Assembly: GCA_902386025.1 (NCBI GenBank)
Contig: CABMHR010000001.1
Coordinates: 1 to 35,740 of the forward strand
DNA length: 35,740 nt
Reading direction: 5' to 3'
Source of the DNA: an uncultured archaeon
Lineage (GTDB): Archaea > Nanobdellota > Nanobdellia > Pacearchaeales > GW2011-AR1
In this document: piece after piece, positions 1 to 7,162 of the stretch
Numbering within the stretch: the first letter of the stretch is position 1
Layout: each line of letters starts with the position of its first letter
Translations under genes and position numbers: made by a program
The notes under the pieces: model-generated
Seen by the model: only the letters and a program-made list of their open reading frames with translations
What the model was told of the DNA's origin: nothing
The model's database searches: none

Positions 1-726
1 TCTTCAACTAATTGGACACAGCTTGCAATAAATATATTGACAGCAAACTTTACAGCAATAAACAATTCAGTAATTCAACTTTATACAATAAATTCAACTG
101 CAAACATTGGAAATTTATTTAATGCAACAGTTTCTATGATTGCAAATCTTTCAATAAGCCAGCAGCCTGCAGTTGGAGGCGGAGATTTTAGTTTTGCTAA
201 TTTCCATTCTTCATTTATTCTTAATGCTTCTATAATCAATAATACAGCAAACTTTGGAAACGTTTATAATTCAACAGCTTCAATGATTGCCAATCTAACT
301 TTCCTGCAAAATTTCACAACACAAGCAATTGGAACTTTATACAATTCAACTGCATTAATATTTGCACAAATAAATAATAATACAAACACCCTTCAACAAA
401 AATTAAACAATACAAATATGTATCTTTCTTCATTAGCAATAGGACAAACAACAACTACTGGAGCGAGTGCATTGAGTGTTACTGGAAGTGTGGTTATAAG
501 TTCAAATATAAGTGCAGGAAGAGAAATAAATACGGGGACTTGTTCAGGGAATAATTGCAATGTAAGCTGTTCTGCTGGAAAAATGCTTTCTGGAGGAGGA
601 TGTAGAGCAAATAATGGCTATAATTTGACAGCAAGTTACCCCCTTAATGGGACATGCTGGCAATGCAATGCCAGTGTTTCAACTACACTTAAGGCTTATG
701 CAATTTGTGACAGAGTAAATGCTTAA
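1..726 (+). CDS. Secreted/surface protein fragment rich in Asn-X-Ser/Thr, 5'-truncated by window edge
   Basis: Frame is open from base 1 (SSTNWTQLAINILTANFTAINNS...), so the ORF-track start at 37 (TTG) is probably not the true start; stop TAA at 724-726; internal repeats of NxTANxGNxYNSTxSMIANL. Confidence 0.7.
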   Translation, partial: SSTNWTQLAINILTANFTAINNSVIQLYTINSTANIGNLFNATVSMIANLSISQQPAVGGGDFSFANFHSSFILNASIINNTANFGNVYNSTASMIANLTFLQNFTTQAIGTLYNSTALIFAQINNNTNTLQQKLNNTNMYLSSLAIGQTTTTGASALSVTGSVVISSNISAGREINTGTCSGNNCNVSCSAGKMLSGGGCRANNGYNLTASYPLNGTCWQCNASVSTTLKAYAICDRVNA

Positions 727-2344
727 AATGAAAAAGAAAAATTTTGTCTTTATCTTCTTTATATTGATTATTTTTTTTAGTGAAATAACGGTTGATGCAA
801 GTTCTTCAATCACTCCTTCTTATTCTATAAATCCAAGTTCAGCAATAGAAGGCTCTTTTTTCAGCAACCCATCAGGAGTTAGCATAGCATTGACATTAAT
901 CTCTCCAAAGAATCAAACATATTTCAGCAAAGATTCAATCCCGTTTAGTTATAGTGCAAACGGACAGCAGGCAGTTTGGTATAGTTTGGATTCTGGAACA
1001 AATATAACCATAACATCTTCACTTTATTTTAATGCATCAGGAGGAAGTCATAATCTGATTCTATATGCAAATAATAGTTTGGGGGCAGAAAATAGCACAA
1101 ATGTTACTTTTTCAGTTGATTCAGCCAGATTCAAAATTATAGATTTTAATTGGACAGGATTAACAAAAGGAAATTCAAAAAATTTCACAATTTTATCTTA
1201 TGAAGAAATTCAAAATATAAGCAATTTAACTCTTGAAAACACAAATTACGGCAAGATAAAATTTAACGAAGACATTAATCTGACTGATGATTCTGATTTC
1301 TCAGATAATCAAGTAGATTTGGATGACAATATAAATATTTCCAAAAACAGAATAGAAATAAATTCAACTTCACTTCCAAATTTGAATAAATCTGCAACGC
1401 TCTCTTTGTATGAATTGACATTTACAAACCCAAGAATATTAAGGAATGGAATTGTCTGTCCTTCTTCAATTTGCACAAAAGAATCTTATGCCGGAGGGAT
1501 TTTAACATTCAACATTACAGGTTTTAGTGTATATTCTTCAGAAGAGACTCCAGCAGCTCCTCCAGTCAGCCCTTCAGGAGGCGGTGGAGGAAGTTGTAAT
1601 TATGATTGGGTATGTTCTGGCTGGTATCCAAATCCCTGCCCTTCAGAAGGAATTCAGCATAGAATTTGCGTAAACAAAGGAAGCTGTTCTGGAACAAAAG
1701 AAATGTCGATTACAAATCAAACCTGCATCTCCCAGATAATTTTGCCTTCAGAGCCTTTATTTGATATTTTTGTAAATGTTCCTGTTCAATACAAATGGAT
1801 TACTCCAAAAGAAACTTTTGGATTTGATGTAAAATTAATCAACAAGGGAAATTTAACGGCAATAGATGTAAATCTTAAGTATTGGATAACAGATAAAGAT
1901 AATAAATTAATATCAGAACAGCAGGAGACAAAGGCAATAAGCAAAGAGGATGAATTCCGAGTCAGGACAACTCTGCCAGAAAGTTTAGAAGCAGGAATTT
2001 ACAAAATTTATGTTCAGGCAAATTATAGTTCAAATAAAGTCGCTTTAGCAAATGATTCTTTTGAAATAGTGGGCTCTTCATGGAAGGTAGTTATAAAGAG
2101 AATATTGTTCTTCCTGCCATTTGCATTAATTGGAATCGCAGTTATAGCGGGGATTATTTTCTTGATAAAAAGAAGAAAGAAAACAGCAGAAACAAGAGCA
2201 GAAAAAATTGTCAGAATAAAACCTGAAAAGAAGAAAATAGAAAAAGGATACTTAGATTTAACTAAAAAGATTTCTAAAGGCATAAGCAATAAATATCTGG
2301 ATTTAACAGGAAGAAAACCAAAATTTAAGTATTTTGACAGATAA
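719..2344 (+). CDS. Secreted surface protein with N-terminal signal, Ig-like/CARDB-like segments and C-terminal TM anchor
   Basis: 541 aa; hydrophobic N-term (FVFIFFILIIFFSEIT), GGGGG linker, C-terminal TM followed by RRKK; overlaps previous CDS by 8 nt (alternative ATG at 728). Confidence 0.75.
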   Translation: MLKMKKKNFVFIFFILIIFFSEITVDASSSITPSYSINPSSAIEGSFFSNPSGVSIALTLISPKNQTYFSKDSIPFSYSANGQQAVWYSLDSGTNITITSSLYFNASGGSHNLILYANNSLGAENSTNVTFSVDSARFKIIDFNWTGLTKGNSKNFTILSYEEIQNISNLTLENTNYGKIKFNEDINLTDDSDFSDNQVDLDDNINISKNRIEINSTSLPNLNKSATLSLYELTFTNPRILRNGIVCPSSICTKESYAGGILTFNITGFSVYSSEETPAAPPVSPSGGGGGSCNYDWVCSGWYPNPCPSEGIQHRICVNKGSCSGTKEMSITNQTCISQIILPSEPLFDIFVNVPVQYKWITPKETFGFDVKLINKGNLTAIDVNLKYWITDKDNKLISEQQETKAISKEDEFRVRTTLPESLEAGIYKIYVQANYSSNKVALANDSFEIVGSSWKVVIKRILFFLPFALIGIAVIAGIIFLIKRRKKTAETRAEKIVRIKPEKKKIEKGYLDLTKKISKGISNKYLDLTGRKPKFKYFDR

Positions 2345-2380
2345 ATAATTTTATATACAGTCTTCTTTTATTTTTATTAT

Positions 2381-2451
2381 GCGGAGGTGGCACAATGGTA
2401 CTGCGAAGGCCTGCAGAGCCTTTTTTCGTGGGTTCGATTCCCACCCTCCGC
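2381..2451 (+). tRNA. tRNA-Cys (GCA)
   Basis: Acceptor GCGGAGG/CCTCCGC, anticodon stem AAGGC/GCCTT with loop CTGCAGA, T-arm GTGGG TTCGATT CCCAC, discriminator T. Confidence 0.95.
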
Positions 2452-2508
2452 TTTCAGTTTAAATATAAAGTTATTCTGTTAAACTGAAAACCTCGGCCCT
2501 CTGCTTGA

Positions 2509-3360
2509 TTATCTGTTTGGATAATAAGAACTAAATTTTATTCCTTCTGCTTGTTTTATATTTCCTTTCTTTGTGTTTGGAATTTTTTCTTTATCTGCTA
2601 TTTTAAGATAATCCAAAACTTTCTTTTTCTTTTCCATTAAAGATAATTTTGAATTTGTGCAGGGCCCGCCAATGCACCCGCCTTTGCAGAAAGTAACATC
2701 AAGAAATCTTATATTCTTTTTTGGTTTGTTCAAGAATTTTAAAACATCTTCAATCCCGTCAATAATAATGCTTTCATCCTGCTGAAGTATATTGTTCAGA
2801 TTAGCAGTCTTGTACAATCCTCCAGCAAGAGGATAAATTTTTGTTGAATCGTTGTAAAATTTGTCAAATGAAGATGTATTTTTAGAATATTTTTTATCAG
2901 TTAATTTTAATTTATCAAAAATTTCTTTTAATTCAAGATAATCAATTGTATAATCCACATATTCTGATTGTTGCGCCTCTATCTTCTTGAAATTGCAGGG
3001 AGAAATAAAGACAATTTTGTGAGTCGGATAAATCTTTCTGCAGATTTTTGCAGTTGCTGTCATAGGGCTGTCAACAGAAATAAGATTTTCCTTAAATTCT
3101 AAAGCTTTTGATTTTATTGTTTCAACAATTCCAGGGCAGACGCTTGAGATAATCAGTTTCTTTGAATTTTTCAATATCCTGTGATATTCCCTGTTAATCA
3201 TTTTTGCTCCAAAAGTAAGTTCAACAACTTTGTCAAAACCTAAATCTTTAAGCTGGGAGATTATTGCGGGATAAGAAAAGTCAGCAACAAAGCTCGGAGC
3301 AAGCATTGCTAAATATTTGCCTTTAAGAGGAAATTCAAGTTTATCACTGCTTTTTTTCAT
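2509..3360 (-). CDS. [FeFe]-hydrogenase large-subunit C-terminal (H-domain)-like protein, no ferredoxin domain
   Basis: Motifs SSVCPGIV, SPMTATAK, SPCNFKKIEA and FCKGGCIGGPC match the H-cluster motif order L1/L2/L3 of HydA-family proteins. Confidence 0.75.
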   Translation of the reverse strand: MKKSSDKLEFPLKGKYLAMLAPSFVADFSYPAIISQLKDLGFDKVVELTFGAKMINREYHRILKNSKKLIISSVCPGIVETIKSKALEFKENLISVDSPMTATAKICRKIYPTHKIVFISPCNFKKIEAQQSEYVDYTIDYLELKEIFDKLKLTDKKYSKNTSSFDKFYNDSTKIYPLAGGLYKTANLNNILQQDESIIIDGIEDVLKFLNKPKKNIRFLDVTFCKGGCIGGPCTNSKLSLMEKKKKVLDYLKIADKEKIPNTKKGNIKQAEGIKFSSYYPNR

Positions 3361-3367
3361 TTTAAAC

Positions 3368-3487
3368 GCCCCGGACAGGATTTGAACCTGCGACCCTTAG
3401 CTTTCATCTTTTCCTCGAAAGGAAGAATCGGAAATTTCCCATCTCGCTTAGAAGGCTAATGCTCTATCCAGGCTGAGCTACCGAGGC
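3368..3487 (-). tRNA. tRNA-Arg (TCT) with ~46-nt intron (approx. 3403-3448)
   Basis: Reverse complement GCCTCGG...CCGGGGC acceptor; anticodon stem TTAGC/GCTAA with loop CTTCTAA once the intron is removed; T-arm GCAGG TTCAAAT CCTGT. Confidence 0.9.
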
Positions 3488-3520
3488 AAATTATACCGCT
3501 TGTAGTCAGGATGGATTTAG

Positions 3521-3566
3521 CCAAAATTTCCCATTTTGAGCTTAGTCAGGCTGAGCTACCGAGGCA
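3521..3566 (-). pseudogene. Truncated duplicate of the tRNA-Arg gene (5' acceptor/D-arm plus intron-like segment)
   Basis: TGCCTCGGTAGCTCAGCCTG (3547-3566) identical over 20 nt to the tRNA-Arg 5' end (3469-3488); followed by CTAAGC...ATGGGAAATTT, also found at the anticodon/intron junction of the full gene. Confidence 0.6.
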
Positions 3567-3610
3567 TAATTAAAACAAGATAAAATTCTATTTAAAATCT
3601 TTCTATTTCC

Positions 3611-4501
3611 TCAAACTTCCAAAACATCCAAGTCATTGGCTAACACAGAATTTTTGAAAATCTTTTTTGCCTGTTCCAAAATCTTCTTTGGATTTTTGCT
3701 GTATCTCTGGCTTATATGCGTAAGAACAAGATTCTTTGATTTTGATTTCTTTGCAATATTCGCTGACTGATTTACATTAAGATGCTTGTATTCCATTGCT
3801 CTTTTTTCAGATTCAGAATCAAAAGTTGACTCGCAGATTAACAAATCAGAATCTTTTACAAAAGGAATAATCTTCGGATTAAAAGAAGTGTCAAATACAA
3901 AAGAAATCTTGTTCCCTTTTTCCTCGTAAGTCAGGTTTTTAGCAAGATATTTTTTTCCCCCATAAACAACATCTTTTCCTTCTTTCAGTTTCCCAAGAAT
4001 TTCCCCTTCCAGCTTCGTCTTCTTCAGTTTCTGCTTGTCAATTCTTATCCTGTCTTTTCTGACAAAAGCATAAGCATTGCATGGAATTCCGTGAGTCATT
4101 GGCTTTGCTTCAAGATAAAAATCAGGAGTTTCAAAAAATTTTCCTTCAACTTCCTCAACCTCAATTTTGCATTTTCCCTGAAATGCAAAAGTCCTGAGAA
4201 GTGCTTTCATAAATTCCTTTGTTCCTTTTGGCCCATAGATAAAAAGCGGTTTGTTGTATCCGCTAAAGCTTAATGTCTGCAATAATCCAGAAAGTCCGAG
4301 AACGTGGTCTCCGTGCCAGTGAGTAATTAAAATTCGCGTTAATTTGCAGGGGTTCAATCCTGCCTTCCTAAATTGCCTCTGGGTTCCTTCCCCGCAGTCA
4401 ACAAGAATATTCTCCCCATTGTATTCCATAAGTATGGATGTGTGGTTTCTTTCTGCAGTTGGGACAGCATCTGAAGTTCCAAGAAAAGTCAGTTTAATCA
4501 T
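3611..4501 (-). CDS. rnz: Ribonuclease Z (tRNA 3' endonuclease)
   Basis: FLGTSDAVPT N-term, THWHGDHVLGLSGLL metallo-beta-lactamase motif, LTHISQRY C-terminal motif. Confidence 0.93.
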   Translation of the reverse strand: MIKLTFLGTSDAVPTAERNHTSILMEYNGENILVDCGEGTQRQFRKAGLNPCKLTRILITHWHGDHVLGLSGLLQTLSFSGYNKPLFIYGPKGTKEFMKALLRTFAFQGKCKIEVEEVEGKFFETPDFYLEAKPMTHGIPCNAYAFVRKDRIRIDKQKLKKTKLEGEILGKLKEGKDVVYGGKKYLAKNLTYEEKGNKISFVFDTSFNPKIIPFVKDSDLLICESTFDSESEKRAMEYKHLNVNQSANIAKKSKSKNLVLTHISQRYSKNPKKILEQAKKIFKNSVLANDLDVLEV

Positions 4502-4583
4502 AATGAGAATAAGAAAAAAACATTTATATAATTTGTCAATTCCACAAGTAAGAATAAACGTTAAAGTTATTGCATCAAAAAAT

Positions 4584-4832
4584 TTATTTCTTTAATGCGA
4601 TTGATGCAGGGGAAATGCAGATTATTGTATCTCCTCTTAAGAAAGTCAATCCAAGGTTTCTCTTTACTTCGCCGTTTTGCATTTCTTTGATGTTATCCAA
4701 TACCAGATTGATATGGATGTCAAAGGCGAGCAGAGTTCCCGCAAATTGCTTGTCTCCTTTCAAATAAACTAAAACTTCTTTTCCTTTTGATATGTTCAAT
4801 AAGTCCAAAGGGCGTTCAATACCGCTAACCAT
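4584..4832 (-). CDS. Sm-like (LSm/SmAP) RNA-binding protein
   Basis: 82 aa; RPLDLLNISKGKEVLVYLKGDKQFAGTLLAFDIHINLVLDN (Sm1) and FLRGDTI (Sm2). Confidence 0.9.
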   Translation of the reverse strand: MVSGIERPLDLLNISKGKEVLVYLKGDKQFAGTLLAFDIHINLVLDNIKEMQNGEVKRNLGLTFLRGDTIICISPASIALKK

Positions 4833-4948
4833 ATTCTAATTCATTATATTTCGTTTATAAAAGTTTCGCAAATAATCAAATTCAAAAATAAATTAAAGAA
4901 TTATCCTCAAACAGAAAGATATTTAAACAAAAAATCAAAAATCTTAAT

Positions 4949-5317
4949 ATGAACCGACGGAAAAAAATATCCGGCGGAAAATATATCCGAAACAGAAAAA
5001 AGAAATTGCGGGAAGCAATCGGGCAGAAAAGAATAGTTAAGCTCGGAAATGAAAAAGTGAAGGTGACAAAAGTTACAGGCGGAAACAAAAAAATATTCCT
5101 GCTTGGAGCTAAATTCGTCAACGTTATGGAAAAAGGGAAGGGAAAAAAGCTGGAAATAAAAAATGTTATTGAAACTCCTTCAAATAGATTCTTGGCAAGG
5201 CAGAATATTATCACAAAAGGAACAATAGTTCTGACAGACAGCGGGAAAGTCAGGGTTACAAACCGCCCTACCCAAACAGGATTAATCAACGGAATTGTTG
5301 TTGAAAAGGCAAAATAA
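4949..5317 (+). CDS. rps8e: 30S ribosomal protein S8e
   Basis: 122 aa; RRKKISGGKY...RNRKKKLREA..., TPSNRFLARQNIITKGTIVLTDSGKVRVTNRPTQTGLINGIVV. Confidence 0.9.
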   Translation: MNRRKKISGGKYIRNRKKKLREAIGQKRIVKLGNEKVKVTKVTGGNKKIFLLGAKFVNVMEKGKGKKLEIKNVIETPSNRFLARQNIITKGTIVLTDSGKVRVTNRPTQTGLINGIVVEKAK

Positions 5318-5341
5318 AAAAAAATTTCATATCCGCCCTTA

Positions 5342-5393
5342 GCAGTATCTCAAAGGGAAAAATAAGCGAAGAAAACCGATTAGGTTGTCTCGC
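5342..5393. repeat. 52-nt hairpin-forming repeat, copy 1 (type A)
   Basis: GCAGTATCTCAAAGGGAAAAATAAGCGAAGAAAACCGATTAGGTTGTCTCGC, identical to 17634-17685. Confidence 0.9.
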
Positions 5394-5426
5394 ACTTTTA
5401 CTATTTTTGCATAACTAAAAAAAGGG

Positions 5427-5454
5427 AAAGATTTATATAATAAAAAGATTTATA
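5427..5454 (+). promoter_or_regulatory. Tandem TATA-like boxes upstream of TFB
   Basis: AAAGATTTATA occurs at 5427-5437 and 5444-5454 (17-nt period), upstream of the ATG at 5490. Confidence 0.45.
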
Positions 5455-5489
5455 AACCCTACGGAAAAATCCAAATTTCTAAAGACAAA

Positions 5490-6407
5490 ATGAGCTATGT
5501 AAAAAAATGCCCCGAATGTGGAAGTATAAACCTGACTTATAATTCTCACCTTGGTGAAATAATCTGCAATGACTGCGGGTTGGTTGTCGAGGATAAAATG
5601 ACAGACAGCGGGATTGATGTGCAGGGCAAATTTGACAAGGATGAAAAAAAAGGGAGAGGTGGAGCTCCTATAAGCATGCAGAAATTCGATAAGGGGCTTA
5701 CAACCAATGTCGGGGAAATATCAGACATCTACAAGCTTGAACCAGGACAGACAAGAAAATTCTTGAGATTGAAAAAATGGCAGGAAAGAGTTTCAACTTC
5801 TATTGAAAGAAATCTCCGTCTTGCAATGGCAGAATTAAGGGTTATTGCATCATATCTTAATCTTCCGAATGTTGTGAGGGATGAGGCTTCAAGGATATAC
5901 AATTATGTTCTTCAAAGAGGAATGGTAAGAGGAAGAAGTATGGAATCAGTAATCGCTGCGTGCCTGTATGCTGCGTGCAGAAGCTACAATATCCCAAGAA
6001 CTCTTGATGAAATGGCAACAGCATCAGATGTTGAAAGAAAAGAAATAGGGAGAACTTACAGGTTTATAATAAGAAAGCTTGGAATTAAAGTCAAGCAAAG
6101 CTCTCCAAAAGATTATATCTCAAGATTCTCCTCTGTATTAAAGCTGTCTCCAAAAACCCAAAATGACGCTCTCAATGTTTTAAAGAATGCAGAAAAAATA
6201 GAACTGACTTCAGGAAGAGGCCCTGCAGGAATTGCTGCAGCAGCGCTTTATGTTGCTGCATTGATTAACGACGAGAAAAAGACACAGAGGGAAGTTGCAG
6301 ATATCGCGGGGATAACAGAAGTAACAATCAGGAATAGATACAAGGAGCTTATAGAAAAATTAAAGCTTGAAGACAAAATAAAAGAGAAAGAGCCTGTAAA
6401 AAAATAA
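5490..6407 (+). CDS. tfb: Transcription initiation factor IIB
   Basis: Zn-ribbon CPECGS...CNDCG, B-finger region and two cyclin folds (RSMESVIAACLYAACR, GPAGIAAAALYVAAL). Confidence 0.96.
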   Translation: MSYVKKCPECGSINLTYNSHLGEIICNDCGLVVEDKMTDSGIDVQGKFDKDEKKGRGGAPISMQKFDKGLTTNVGEISDIYKLEPGQTRKFLRLKKWQERVSTSIERNLRLAMAELRVIASYLNLPNVVRDEASRIYNYVLQRGMVRGRSMESVIAACLYAACRSYNIPRTLDEMATASDVERKEIGRTYRFIIRKLGIKVKQSSPKDYISRFSSVLKLSPKTQNDALNVLKNAEKIELTSGRGPAGIAAAALYVAALINDEKKTQREVADIAGITEVTIRNRYKELIEKLKLEDKIKEKEPVKK

Positions 6408-6415
6408 TCTGATAA

Positions 6416-6907
6416 ATGAAAGAAAGAAAAGAGCCTGATGTTCCAAAAATACTGCTGTATATTATAGAGCTGATTGTTATTTTATTGCTTGGGGTTTATC
6501 TTTATTTCTCCAGCCTCAAGACAGAATCAGGGGGAATTTACAGCGAACACGCGCAGAAAGAAACAATAAAATCCCTGATGAATGCATTGAATCTCCAGAA
6601 TGTGCACGATGTTCCCCTGATAGGATTGACTCCAAGAATACAAATTTACATCAAAGAAGACAATTATTTTGTAAATACTTATTATCTGGAGATTAGCAGG
6701 GGAAATGTTATAATCAATGATGGAATTTCCAATCAAACAGACATAATAATAAGCACGACAGAAGAAGAAATATCCAAAGCAGTCAACAATACAGGTTATA
6801 TGAAAGAATCAATATCTTCAGGAAGGACAACAATAAAAAAGACAACAAGCGATTTTATATTATTCACAGAAGGCTATTCTAATTTTGAAAAATTTAATGC
6901 GGGATAA
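6416..6907 (+). CDS. Hypothetical membrane-anchored protein (N-terminal TM)
   Basis: 163 aa; TM ILLYIIELIVILLLGVYLYF; starts 8 nt after the tfb stop, possibly co-transcribed. Confidence 0.65.
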   Translation: MKERKEPDVPKILLYIIELIVILLLGVYLYFSSLKTESGGIYSEHAQKETIKSLMNALNLQNVHDVPLIGLTPRIQIYIKEDNYFVNTYYLEISRGNVIINDGISNQTDIIISTTEEEISKAVNNTGYMKESISSGRTTIKKTTSDFILFTEGYSNFEKFNAG

Positions 6908-7017
6908 AACTCAAGCTTCCACTCATTGCAATTAGAATTATTCTGGCATTCGTGAAAACTCTCGGGATTCGATTCCTACGGTTCGAATTTATCTTCAAAT
7001 GCTGTTTTCAACAACAT

Positions 7018-7100
7018 GCGGGATAAAGGATTCGAACCTTTGTAGGCACTGAGCCAACAGGTCCTAGGCCTGTCCCATTTGACCGCTCTGGCAATCCCGC
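7018..7100 (-). tRNA. tRNA-Leu (TAG), type II
   Basis: Acceptor GCGGGAT/ATCCCGC, anticodon stem ACAGG/CCTGT with loop CCTAGGA, long variable arm TGGCTCAGTGCCT, T-arm AAAGG TTCGAAT CCTTT. Confidence 0.92.
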
Positions 7101-7162
7101 ATAAGAAATAATATAAAACACAATATAAAAAGGTTTAGACTGCTTTGCAGAATTGAAGTTAT

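Noticed and set aside
4882-5289. 135-aa minus-strand ORF opposite rps8e
   Set aside because: Phe/Ile/Leu-rich antisense translation of a clear S8e gene; shadow ORF
6963-6995. GGGATTCGATTCC...GGTTCGAATTT resembling tRNA T-arms
   Set aside because: No acceptor, D-arm or anticodon stem could be assembled around it; too short to support a pseudo-tRNA call
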